A DNA stretch of 64,000 nucleotides. Source: Caldifarciminota bacterium (GTDB lineage Bacteria; Hydrothermota; UBA3073). The notes below the pieces were generated by a model. That model searched no databases and was not told the origin of the DNA. It was given only the letters and a program-made list of their open reading frames with translations. Location of the stretch: positions 1 through 64,000 of the forward strand of contig JAGMCL010000060.1 in the NCBI GenBank assembly GCA_023129165.1. The letters run 5' to 3'. A program made the translations under genes and the position numbers. Positions 27,667-33,305 of the stretch are shown in pieces (the stretch's first letter is position 1; each line of letters starts with the position of its first letter).

Positions 27667-28443
27667 TCATCTCATTACTATTACTTTCTCTGTTCTACTG
27701 AATTTACCAGATTCCAGTCTCACAAAGTAATGACCAGAGGTTACCTTCACTCCAGTATGGTTTGAGCCATCCCATCTAATAGTATAATTACCAGGCGTTA
27801 CCTCTTTGTTCACGAGTTCCTTTATCATCTCTCCAGCAATGTTGTATGTTCGCAAGCAAACTCTTCCCTTTCTTTTAATGCAATAGTCGATGACCACCCC
27901 ATAAGAAGCAGTTATAGTTGGCTTAATCTTGAGAATGCAGAACTCAGAGGTAGAGGGTGATATTTCAATACCTTGCGGAGAAGAGAGCTTGTAAATCTGC
28001 CAGTTATATGTCGCATCATACTTATCATACACAATCCAGTTTCCGTCAGGTGACCACTGGGGATTGCAATGGTGATAACCATCGTTGGTCAGGGCTATCT
28101 CTGTTCCACCTGCTGATGGAACCTTGTAAATCTGGTAGTGGCCTGTCGCATCATTCTTATAATACACAATCCAGCTTCCGTCAGGTGACCACTGGGGATT
28201 GTAATGGTTATAACCATCGTTGGTCAGAGCTATCTCTGTTCCACCTGATGATGGAACCTTGTAAATCTGGTCGTAGCCTGTCGCATCCAACTTCTGATAC
28301 ACAATCCAGTTTCCGTCAGGTGACCACTGGGGACAGTAATGAGCCCAATCATCGCTGGTCAGGGCTATTTCCTGTGCCCACAATGTGGACAGTAGAACCA
28401 TACAAGCGAGAATGGGGTAAAAAATCCTCCTATAGTTAATCAT
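27667..28443 (-). CDS. Secreted TolB-like WD40/PD40 repeat protein with T9SS tail
   Basis: Exported protein of 258 aa with signal peptide MINYRRIFYPILACMVLLSTLWAQ (in two parts) and a strong AAAGGAGGTG site. It has three 45-residue PD40 repeats, each containing ALTNDGYxHxNPQWSPDGxWIVY and QIYKVPSAGGTE. Three blades are half of the usual six of TolB-like propellers, so the gene may have contracted. The tail GEMIKELVN...SGHYFVRLESGKFSRTEKVIVMR is a FlgD/T9SS-type domain lacking the usual NPFN start motif. Probably surface-exposed; function unknown. Confidence 0.75.
   Translation of the reverse strand: MINYRRIFYPILACMVLLSTLWAQEIALTSDDWAHYCPQWSPDGNWIVYQKLDATGYDQIYKVPSSGGTEIALTNDGYNHYNPQWSPDGSWIVYYKNDATGHYQIYKVPSAGGTEIALTNDGYHHCNPQWSPDGNWIVYDKYDATYNWQIYKLSSPQGIEISPSTSEFCILKIKPTITASYGVVIDYCIKRKGRVCLRTYNIAGEMIKELVNKEVTPGNYTIRWDGSNHTGVKVTSGHYFVRLESGKFSRTEKVIVMR
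27970..28375. repeat. 135-nt in-frame tandem repeats
   Basis: Three units with 135-bp spacing (for example 'ctgttccacc' at 28101 and 28236) encode the PD40 blades of the 27667 gene. High DNA identity between units implies recent duplication or conversion. Confidence 0.75.
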
Positions 28444-28492
28444 AACACACCTCCTTTAAAAAGTTGCAGAGAACTGACACCATTTATGAACT

Positions 28493-28679
28493 TTATTTTT
28501 TCTGAATACTATTTACAATCTTCTGTAAGGAAATGAGCATTTTTATCTTTTCTTCAAAAGGTATCTTTGCGAGTTCTTTATGAAATAGTTCCTTTTTTTT
28601 CAAACAATTTCTTTCGTGTTATTATTCTATTATCTTCCATAACAATCTCTCTCTCATTTCGTAACCCAGATCTCTCCAT
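28493..28679 (-). pseudogene. Frameshifted small protein gene (about 62 aa)
   Basis: From ATG 28679 the frame reads MERSGLRNEREIVMEDNR, then ITRKKLFEKK. After an 8-A run it continues in another frame as ELFHKELAKIPFEEKIKML and SLQKIVNSIQKK to a TAA at 28493-28495. Removing one A joins both parts into a plausible small charged helical protein. The length of 187 nt is one more than a multiple of three. A promoter at 28688 places the ATG 8 nt after the -10 box. It may be a decayed gene, a sequencing error in the homopolymer, or programmed slippage. The family is not formally recognised. Confidence 0.5.
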
Positions 28680-28687
28680 CTGTTACT

Positions 28688-28715
28688 ATTATAGCACAAA
28701 CTTAAGAAAAATCAA
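28688..28715 (-). promoter_or_regulatory. Promoter of the 28679 small gene, leaderless spacing
   Basis: Minus strand TTGATT (28710-28715), 16-bp spacer with TGC before TATAAT (28688-28693). ATG follows 8 nt later, so the transcript would have little or no 5' UTR. Confidence 0.6.
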
Positions 28716-28987
28716 GAAAAATCTTGATTGAGTGTTTGATTCTTTTGTCAGAGTTAAGGCGTTGAGAAGATTAAAAGTGTTATTTGAGGAAGTGTTTTTC
28801 GGGAATCTGTCTGGCTTTCGATATCTTGAACAGCATGGACAAATTGCGAATCATCTCATGTATCAGTAAGGTTCGATTATGCTGGTGTTATAGACGCAAT
28901 TTAACATCAATTGAATTTGATGTAGCGTCAGCTATATTTGCTTTATTAGGCGGAATTATAAAATGGGTTACTTGTGGAATGGTATCT
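28716..28987. other. Intergenic with recurring fragments
   Basis: No gene. It contains 'ggttcgattatgctggtgttatagacgcaatttaacatc' in pieces related to 21431-21480, and 'gattgagtgtttgat' related to 19895-19915. I looked for a third attC-like site after the 28988 gene and found none with both ends. Confidence 0.4.
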
Positions 28988-29629
28988 CTATGCTAAATAT
29001 AGCTCAAGATTTTCCATTAAAACAAAATCTTTTCTAATTTCTATTGATTCACCTGACTCTACTCCAGTAAGTTTTGCTATAATGGTTCCTTTTCCATCTA
29101 AAGTAAATAGTTTTGGGATCAAGTGGAAACGAAAAACTTGATTTGGTTTAAGAACATATATATTGGTATGATCCCAAATCATTTTAGTGTCATTTTGTGG
29201 AAAAAATTTTGTTATCTCAACTAATCTCTTATGGTCGTTGCGATCTTTGTAGAGTATCTTTATATCTACATCTTTCGCAACCTCAGTACCTACATAGTGC
29301 ATTTCAACTGCATAGGATGGTGGATTTATGTAAGGATATATCAATAGCGAATGTTCATTGATTGCTGATATTTCCGAATGTTCATTGATTGCTGATATTT
29401 CTTTGTTTAGCTTTCTATAGAGGAAAAAATTCGCCAATAGGAATGATAGAAGAAATATTGTTCCACCAACCTGCCTAATTAGCATTACATCTCTGATTAA
29501 TTTCTCCGCTATATTTGGACAAAAGAAAAGGATTATCCCCAAAATGCTAAAGGATGTAAAAAGCCATTGTAAACCGCTTGCGAAAACGTTTATAAAATAT
29601 GACCAAAAATCAGAAAGGAAATCTTTCAT
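28988..29629 (-). CDS. Two-helix membrane protein, cassette-like
   Basis: Protein of 213 aa, not recognised. Two membrane segments lie near residues 20-38 (LQWLFTSFSILGIILFFC) and 53-71 (GGTIFLLSFLLANFFLY). A soluble beta-rich C-terminal part of about 130 residues follows. A nine-residue direct duplication (EISAINEHS twice) follows the second helix. The start has a weak AAAGG site. It lies directly after the attC-like site at 29686-29741 in cassette orientation, so it is a likely gene-cassette product. Confidence 0.6.
   Translation of the reverse strand: MKDFLSDFWSYFINVFASGLQWLFTSFSILGIILFFCPNIAEKLIRDVMLIRQVGGTIFLLSFLLANFFLYRKLNKEISAINEHSEISAINEHSLLIYPYINPPSYAVEMHYVGTEVAKDVDIKILYKDRNDHKRLVEITKFFPQNDTKMIWDHTNIYVLKPNQVFRFHLIPKLFTLDGKGTIIAKLTGVESGESIEIRKDFVLMENLELYLA
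29349..29402. repeat. 27-nt tandem duplication inside the 28988 gene
   Basis: Two in-frame copies of 'gaatgttcattgattgctga' plus 7 nt, identical except the last base, giving EISAINEHS twice. Confidence 0.85.
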
Positions 29630-29685
29630 TGAATTTACCTTTTTAGAGTTGCGAGGTAATAACTACTCGGTTTCGGGATTTTTCC

Positions 29686-29741
29686 ACCTAACGTCTGAGC
29701 TAAATTGCGCTGAAAGTGTCAGGTTAAGCGATTTGTTATAT
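29686..29741 (-). other. attC-like integron recombination site 1
   Basis: On the minus strand the 56-bp site begins ATATAACAAATCGCTTAACC and ends AGCTCAGACGTTAGGT. The 3' end GTTAGGT fits GTTRRRY, and the left TAAC pairs with it. Inner boxes GCTTAA and TTTAGC pair with one unpaired T, as in attC L boxes. It shares 'gtcaggt...gatttgtta' with site 2 (read on +). No integrase gene is in the window. Confidence 0.55.
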
Positions 29742-29789
29742 TGTGAGGTGTTATAATAAGCAATCATTCCCGTAATCAAGGGGTAAATT

Positions 29790-30066
29790 ATGACAGATAA
29801 AGATATGGTTCTAGTTGAGTAGCATGATACCACGTTTTTCTCCGTTACATACGACTAGGAAGCAATCCATGGACATAGGATGGCTTTTTTTCAGAAGTCT
29901 GGGCTATCTAATTGCAAGGGATAATGTTACTATAGCCATCGCTGCTGAACAGAATGACCAAAAGAAATACAGGGATATAACTCTGATTCCTAGTGGTTCA
30001 ATTATATCCATTAGTAAGCTAGTAGCCAGCCCTTCTATGGAGTTCGTCGTGCTCTTTTATTGTTAG
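29790..30066 (+). pseudogene. Broken small gene (two amber stops, one frameshift)
   Basis: From ATG 29790 (AGGGG site, TATAAT at 29752) the frame reads MTDKDMVLVE, stop TAG, HDTTFFSVTYD, stop TAG, EAIHGHRMAFF. It then continues across a 7-T run in the +1 frame as RSLGYLIARDNVTIAIAAEQ and NDQKKYRDITLIPSGSIISI. Reading both TAG codons as TGG (Trp) and fixing the T run gives one coherent small protein. TAG is a normal stop in this genome (for example the 9399 gene), so decay is more likely than recoding. It lies antisense to the cassette direction and overlaps the HNH gene end. Confidence 0.5.
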
Positions 30067-30210
30067 CACTCTTAGGTTACGAGGATCGTTGTTATTTGTA
30101 TTACGATCTTTATGATGTATCTCCAAGTTGGTGATACGATGCACTCTGCCATCTTTGTCTGAACGACGCCTAATGATTGCCTCTTTCTGAGATGATGATA
30201 ATAGTGACAT
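30019..30210 (-). CDS. Small HNH-family protein
   Basis: Protein of 63 aa with an HNH-type core: NLEIHHKDRNTNNNDPRNLR followed by VLTIKEHDELH. This gives the HH, Asn and final His arrangement of the His-Me finger. It lacks the CxxC pairs that stabilise longer HNH endonucleases, and the N-terminus (MSLLSSSQKEAIIRRRSDKD) is short. AGGAG lies about 11 nt before ATG, and a promoter is at 30247-30274. It may be a minimal nuclease or a remnant of a larger one. It sits between two attC-like sites. Confidence 0.6.
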   Translation of the reverse strand: MSLLSSSQKEAIIRRRSDKDGRVHRITNLEIHHKDRNTNNNDPRNLRVLTIKEHDELHRRAGY

Positions 30211-30246
30211 TTCTAGTTACTCCTATTGTTATTATTCAGGCACTCG

Positions 30247-30274
30247 ATTATAGCACTTAAATAGATAAATGCAA
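30247..30274 (-). promoter_or_regulatory. Promoter of the HNH gene
   Basis: Minus strand TTGCAT (30269-30274), 16-bp spacer, TATAAT (30247-30252) with extended TGC. A second -10-like box (TGTTATAAT) lies at about 30313-30321 within 'aaacctatgttata', a string that recurs upstream of 31615. Confidence 0.55.
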
Positions 30275-30470
30275 TCCTTGTGCTTGTAAACAACTTCATA
30301 TTATTAGTTCACATTATAACATAGGTTTAGCTAATGATAAATTAAGAATTCGATCATACTTTTTCATTTTGTTGGACATTTTCCAAATTACAGTTTTGTG
30401 CCAAATAAATACCAGAAAAATAATTCCAAAACAAATATAATAAGGTGTTATAGCACCTCCTTTAGAATTT
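30275..30470. other. Intergenic between HNH gene and attC-like site 2
   Basis: AT-rich, no ORF. It carries the possible second promoter described for the HNH gene and nothing else I can support. Confidence 0.35.
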
Positions 30471-30541
30471 GCATAACGGAAAGCTCACCGACGCTATGGA
30501 GCGCCAGGGTAATAGCTGTCAGGTGTAGTGATTTGTTAGCT
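30471..30541 (-). other. attC-like integron recombination site 2
   Basis: On the minus strand the 71-bp site begins AGCTAACAAATCACTACACC, two bases after the TAA of the protease gene, and ends GGTGAGCTTTCCGTTATGC. The arms CACCTGAC and GTCGGTG pair with one unpaired T, the classic attC extrahelical base. The outer TAAC/GTTA also pair. Position right after a stop codon and length are typical of attC. Confidence 0.6.
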
Positions 30542-30543
30542 AT

Positions 30544-31446
30544 TTATCTTTTAACAACAATTTGTTGAACACTTTGGATAAATGCTATACCGTTATGATT
30601 TTCTATTATTTTTATTGCATTAGTTGCTCCAAGAGTGTGAATACAAGCATGGTGGACTGAAAGCACCGCCTCTTGTAGTTTGGGATCATCTTCAAGTGGA
30701 ATAATGTTTAAGCCAATCTCCTTACATTTTTCTACTGATAAATGTCTAGCATGAGATTTAAGTAAAGCAAGATTGCCTAATTCTTCTATTATATTTTCTA
30801 TAAGGTTTTCTGCGTCTTTTTTTGTAGCAAGCATACCAGAAAGCAGCCATTCTTTAACCATTTCGTTTGACCAATCAATCGCTTTTTCGCATTCACCTAT
30901 GAGTGTTGGCGTATATTTTGCTATTATTGGTTGCCATACAGCGGCTTTTTTGGGGTCTGAGCAAATTTCTAAATACGCACGCTTGAATTCTTCAACTACA
31001 CCATGAGCAGGAATTCCTCTGAATTGAGGATCTATTGGTCCAAGACTAGATTGTTTACCCATGATTATCTCTTTGCAAGCACAAGCAATCATTGTTCCAG
31101 CTGACATTGCTAGTTGAGGTATAATAGCACGAATATTTGTCCCGAACATCGAATGAAGATAATCTACTATAGATTCCATTGCCGAGGTTTCCCCGCCAGG
31201 TGTATGTAAAAGTAAATCCAATCCCTTACTACGATTTAACCCATGAATAACTGTCATAAAGCCATTTTTGTCCGCATCATTTACGTGTATATTAGGGGCA
31301 TCTGGTTTTTGCAACCACCCTGAATAATAAATTATTACATTTCTCATAGTTACCTTCTGCAGTTTCTTTAGATATTTCCTGCGTATAATATCATGGGTGC
31401 TTCCCGCTCTACTTATTTCATGTAATATATTATGCCAATTAGGCAT
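30544..31446 (-). CDS. SDH-type Clp-fold serine protease
   Basis: Protein of 300 aa resembling serine dehydrogenase proteinase (SDH_sah), a cytoplasmic or membrane-associated ClpP/SppA-fold protease. The oxyanion motif is HTPGGE (81-86). The nucleophile is Ser115 in AMSAGTMI, and GPIDPQF (Asp139) follows in the position expected for a catalytic-site Asp. The N-terminal helix-rich part (1-35) is typical. It overlaps the upstream 58-aa gene by 8 bp, with AAAGGAGGAGG before ATG. It is followed at once by an attC-like site, so the pair looks like a two-gene cassette. Substrate unknown. Confidence 0.8.
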   Translation of the reverse strand: MPNWHNILHEISRAGSTHDIIRRKYLKKLQKVTMRNVIIYYSGWLQKPDAPNIHVNDADKNGFMTVIHGLNRSKGLDLLLHTPGGETSAMESIVDYLHSMFGTNIRAIIPQLAMSAGTMIACACKEIIMGKQSSLGPIDPQFRGIPAHGVVEEFKRAYLEICSDPKKAAVWQPIIAKYTPTLIGECEKAIDWSNEMVKEWLLSGMLATKKDAENLIENIIEELGNLALLKSHARHLSVEKCKEIGLNIIPLEDDPKLQEAVLSVHHACIHTLGATNAIKIIENHNGIAFIQSVQQIVVKR

Positions 31447-31615
31447 TTCCTCCTCCTTTTATAGCGTGAGTACTAATATCCAATCTAATAAATATTTGCT
31501 TTTTTTCTGTTGCTTCTAATTCTTTCTCTTCTAATTTTAAAAATTTTTCACGTTTTTTCTCTGTTCCCAAACCTATTTCTGTGAACATTTTTTTTAATTC
31601 TTTCTTTGATCGCAT
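31439..31615 (-). CDS. Small charged helical protein upstream of SDH protease
   Basis: Protein of 58 aa: MRSKKELKKMFTEIGLGTEK, then a Lys/Glu-rich helical stretch (KREKFLKLEEKELEATEKKQ), then IFIRLDISTHAIKGGGNA. GGAGG sits 8 nt before ATG 31615. The stop overlaps the protease start (AATGCCTAA), so translation is coupled. Not recognised. The coupling suggests a regulator, adaptor or substrate of the protease, which is inference. Confidence 0.6.
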   Translation of the reverse strand: MRSKKELKKMFTEIGLGTEKKREKFLKLEEKELEATEKKQIFIRLDISTHAIKGGGNA

Positions 31616-31902
31616 TTATTTATCCTCCTAATTTCATTAATAAATTTTCATATAACATAGGTTTATTTGTGCTAATAAATTAACAATCATGGCTAATCTT
31701 AACTGTATAAATCCTCTCTTACTTATTCTTTTTACTTAATCATTCTCTTAATTTGTTGGTAATTACATCATACTGGAAAAACACCAACTTGTCAAGTTTT
31801 TTCTGTTGACTCTAACATCCTAAAGTTTGGTCCTCCTGCCAGATTGGTACTATCTGTGTAAGAAGGTATAAGTAAGCATGCTCTCGTATAAACGAAATTT
31901 CC

Positions 31903-31931
31903 TTGACAATTTATTTTAAATATGGTAGAAT
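31903..31931 (+). promoter_or_regulatory. Isolated promoter before a short hairpin
   Basis: TTGACA (31903-31908), 17-bp spacer ending TGG, TAGAAT (31926-31931). About 30 bp downstream is ATGACTTTT-c-AAAAGTCAT (31963-31981) followed by TTTT. No ORF follows within 600 bp. It may specify a very short RNA. Confidence 0.4.
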
Positions 31932-32023
31932 ACAACAACATCAAACATAATTACTATATTATATGACTTTTCAAAAGTCATTTTAACAGGGTAAGAGAGA
32001 TTCTTTTTTTATTTTTAATATTC

Positions 32024-32102
32024 AACAGGGACTTTAACGAGACTTGCAAGAGAATAAAAAATATAAAGAAATTTTTATCTCTTAAATTCTATTATTTGTC
32101 TG
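32024..32102. repeat. Dispersed stem-loop repeat, copy 2
   Basis: 32039-32102 is nearly identical to 13915-13978. The left flank 'aacagggact' is also shared, but here without the 'cctgcctgccggtaggcagg' insertion. Confidence 0.65.
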
Positions 32103-32142
32103 CAATAGGCAGGTAAATCCCTGTATAACAAAAGTTTCTGTC

Positions 32143-32328
32143 ATTGCGTGGCAATCTCATTATTAATTACCAATCCTTTATCGCTTTGGAGTACATTACC
32201 CTGGTAATGTAAAACAACAATACTATTCTAAAAACAAATTCACATAAAATGCGATTGCTTCACCTACAGTTCGCAATGACAAGTTGTTGTATGCGATTGC
32301 TTCGTCGTTAATACTCCTCGCAATGACA
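32143..32328. repeat. REP-like repeats, several units
   Basis: A short unit at 32143-32163 (gtcattgcgtggcaatctca) and two inverted-orientation units, 32251-32280 (gcgattgcttc...gttcgcaatgac) and 32293-32328. Same family as 13763, 49574, 52607, 61890 and 62578. Confidence 0.7.
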
Positions 32329-32387
32329 TGGAGAAAAGAGTTTAAATATCCTGCTGTGAAAGGTGGGAATATTATACAGTTATAATG

Positions 32388-32540
32388 AATATTAGGTAGT
32401 GTCAAAAATAATACGAAAGAATAAGAAAGCGAAAATGTAGGGGTTTGATTTATCGAACCCACAAAAGAAACGGGTCGGATAAATCCGACCCCTACAAGAA
32501 TCAGGGGGAGGCAAGTCAAAAATTGATAACTATATAAAAA
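32388..32540. repeat. Dispersed repeat with TGTAGGGG inverted core, copy 2
   Basis: Core 32436-32496 (61 bp) matches 9228-9288 in length and sequence with a few changes; flanks are also similar. It lies about 70 bp upstream of the 32608 gene. Confidence 0.7.
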
Positions 32541-32607
32541 ACAGTGGATTAAGAGAAAATTCATAAAAGATTTTTGACAATACTTATTTATTCAACCAGG
32601 AGGAGAT

Positions 32608-33039
32608 ATGTCTGAAAAATTAGAAGTCCTGAAAAACGAGGTTTGGGGTTATTTCAAACCTATCCAGTTCATCTATTTAGCAACCTGTGAGGGAAATAAG
32701 CCAAGGGTTAGACCTGTAACTCTGGTATATTTCAATGATAAATTCTGGGTTGCAACTGGAATGAAAGCTGCAAAAACAAAACAGATAAAAGAGAATGAAA
32801 ACATCGAATTCTGTATTTTGTTGAAAAAAGGTGAAAACAGTGGATACATCAGGGGAGCCGGGATAGCTAATATCATCAAGGACAGAGAAACAAAGAAACT
32901 AGTGGCAAATAATATTTCCTTTTTTAAGGATTACTGGGAAGACTCAGATGACCCGAATTTTGCTCTACTGGAAATTGTTATTAAAGGGATTGAGTATCTA
33001 AAACCAGGAGAATTTTCTGCAGAAAGATTTTCAGTATAA
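32608..33039 (+). CDS. Pyridoxamine 5'-phosphate oxidase-like FMN-binding protein
   Basis: Protein of 143 aa with a split-barrel PNPOx-like fold: FIYLATCEGNKPRVRPVTLV at about 22-41, FWVATGMKAAKTKQIKEN and NIEFCILL. This matches small general-stress or flavin-reductase-type PNPOx-like proteins, not true PdxH. A strong AGGAGG site precedes ATG 32608. Probably a cytoplasmic FMN- or F420/heme-binding protein; the substrate cannot be told. Confidence 0.82.
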   Translation: MSEKLEVLKNEVWGYFKPIQFIYLATCEGNKPRVRPVTLVYFNDKFWVATGMKAAKTKQIKENENIEFCILLKKGENSGYIRGAGIANIIKDRETKKLVANNISFFKDYWEDSDDPNFALLEIVIKGIEYLKPGEFSAERFSV

Positions 33040-33084
33040 AAGAGATATACCTACCCTACTTATAAGGAGCGACAGTTTGAAAAT

Positions 33085-33258
33085 GGGGTCAGGCTAAGAG
33101 ATAAGAGATAATTACTTGACATAAAGAGAAAGTTATGGTAGTTTTGTAATATGCTTAGAAAACTGAGGATAGAATATGAAGGAGTTTTTTTGTTATGTGA
33201 TATCTCGTGGTAAAAGGAGTGAGTTTATATTCTATCTCTTATCTCTTAGCCTGACCCC
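33085..33258. mobile_element. MITE-like element, family B copy 2 (174 bp)
   Basis: Perfect 26-bp terminal inverted repeats starting GGGGTCAGGCTAAGAGATAA. Same length as 27223-27396 and only a handful of substitutions by eye. It ends 10 bp before the promoter of the 33306 gene. Confidence 0.8.
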
Positions 33259-33268
33259 CATTTTTTCC

Positions 33269-33297
33269 TTGACAACTACATAAAATTATGATATAAT
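33269..33297 (+). promoter_or_regulatory. Promoter of the 33306 gene, leaderless spacing
   Basis: TTGACA (33269-33274), 17-bp spacer ending TGA, TATAAT (33292-33297). ATG 33306 begins 8 nt after the -10 box and has no ribosome site, so a leaderless mRNA is expected. Confidence 0.75.
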
Positions 33298-33305
33298 GAA
33301 TACCT

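Larger units (their letters stand above)
31616..32607. other. About 1-kb non-coding stretch
   Basis: No credible gene. From left to right: a weak 'ataacatagg' segment upstream of 31615, an isolated promoter and hairpin (31903-31984), a stem-loop repeat (32024-32102), REP-like units (32143-32328) and the TGTAGGGG repeat (32388-32540). The apparent minus-strand ORF at 32223-32564 is made almost wholly of these repeats. Confidence 0.6.

Noticed and set aside
29790-30066. TAG codons read as an amino acid
   Set aside because: TAG terminates several normal genes in this window, and the frame also needs a frameshift; decay is simpler.
31655-31762. Possible third attC-like site ('atataacatagg' to 'aatttgttggta')
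   Set aside because: The ends vaguely fit, but the inner boxes do not pair and the sequence resembles the promoter-like string at 30315.
32223-32564. 113-codon open frame on the minus strand
   Set aside because: It is composed of REP-like units and the TGTAGGGG repeat; no protein-like pattern.
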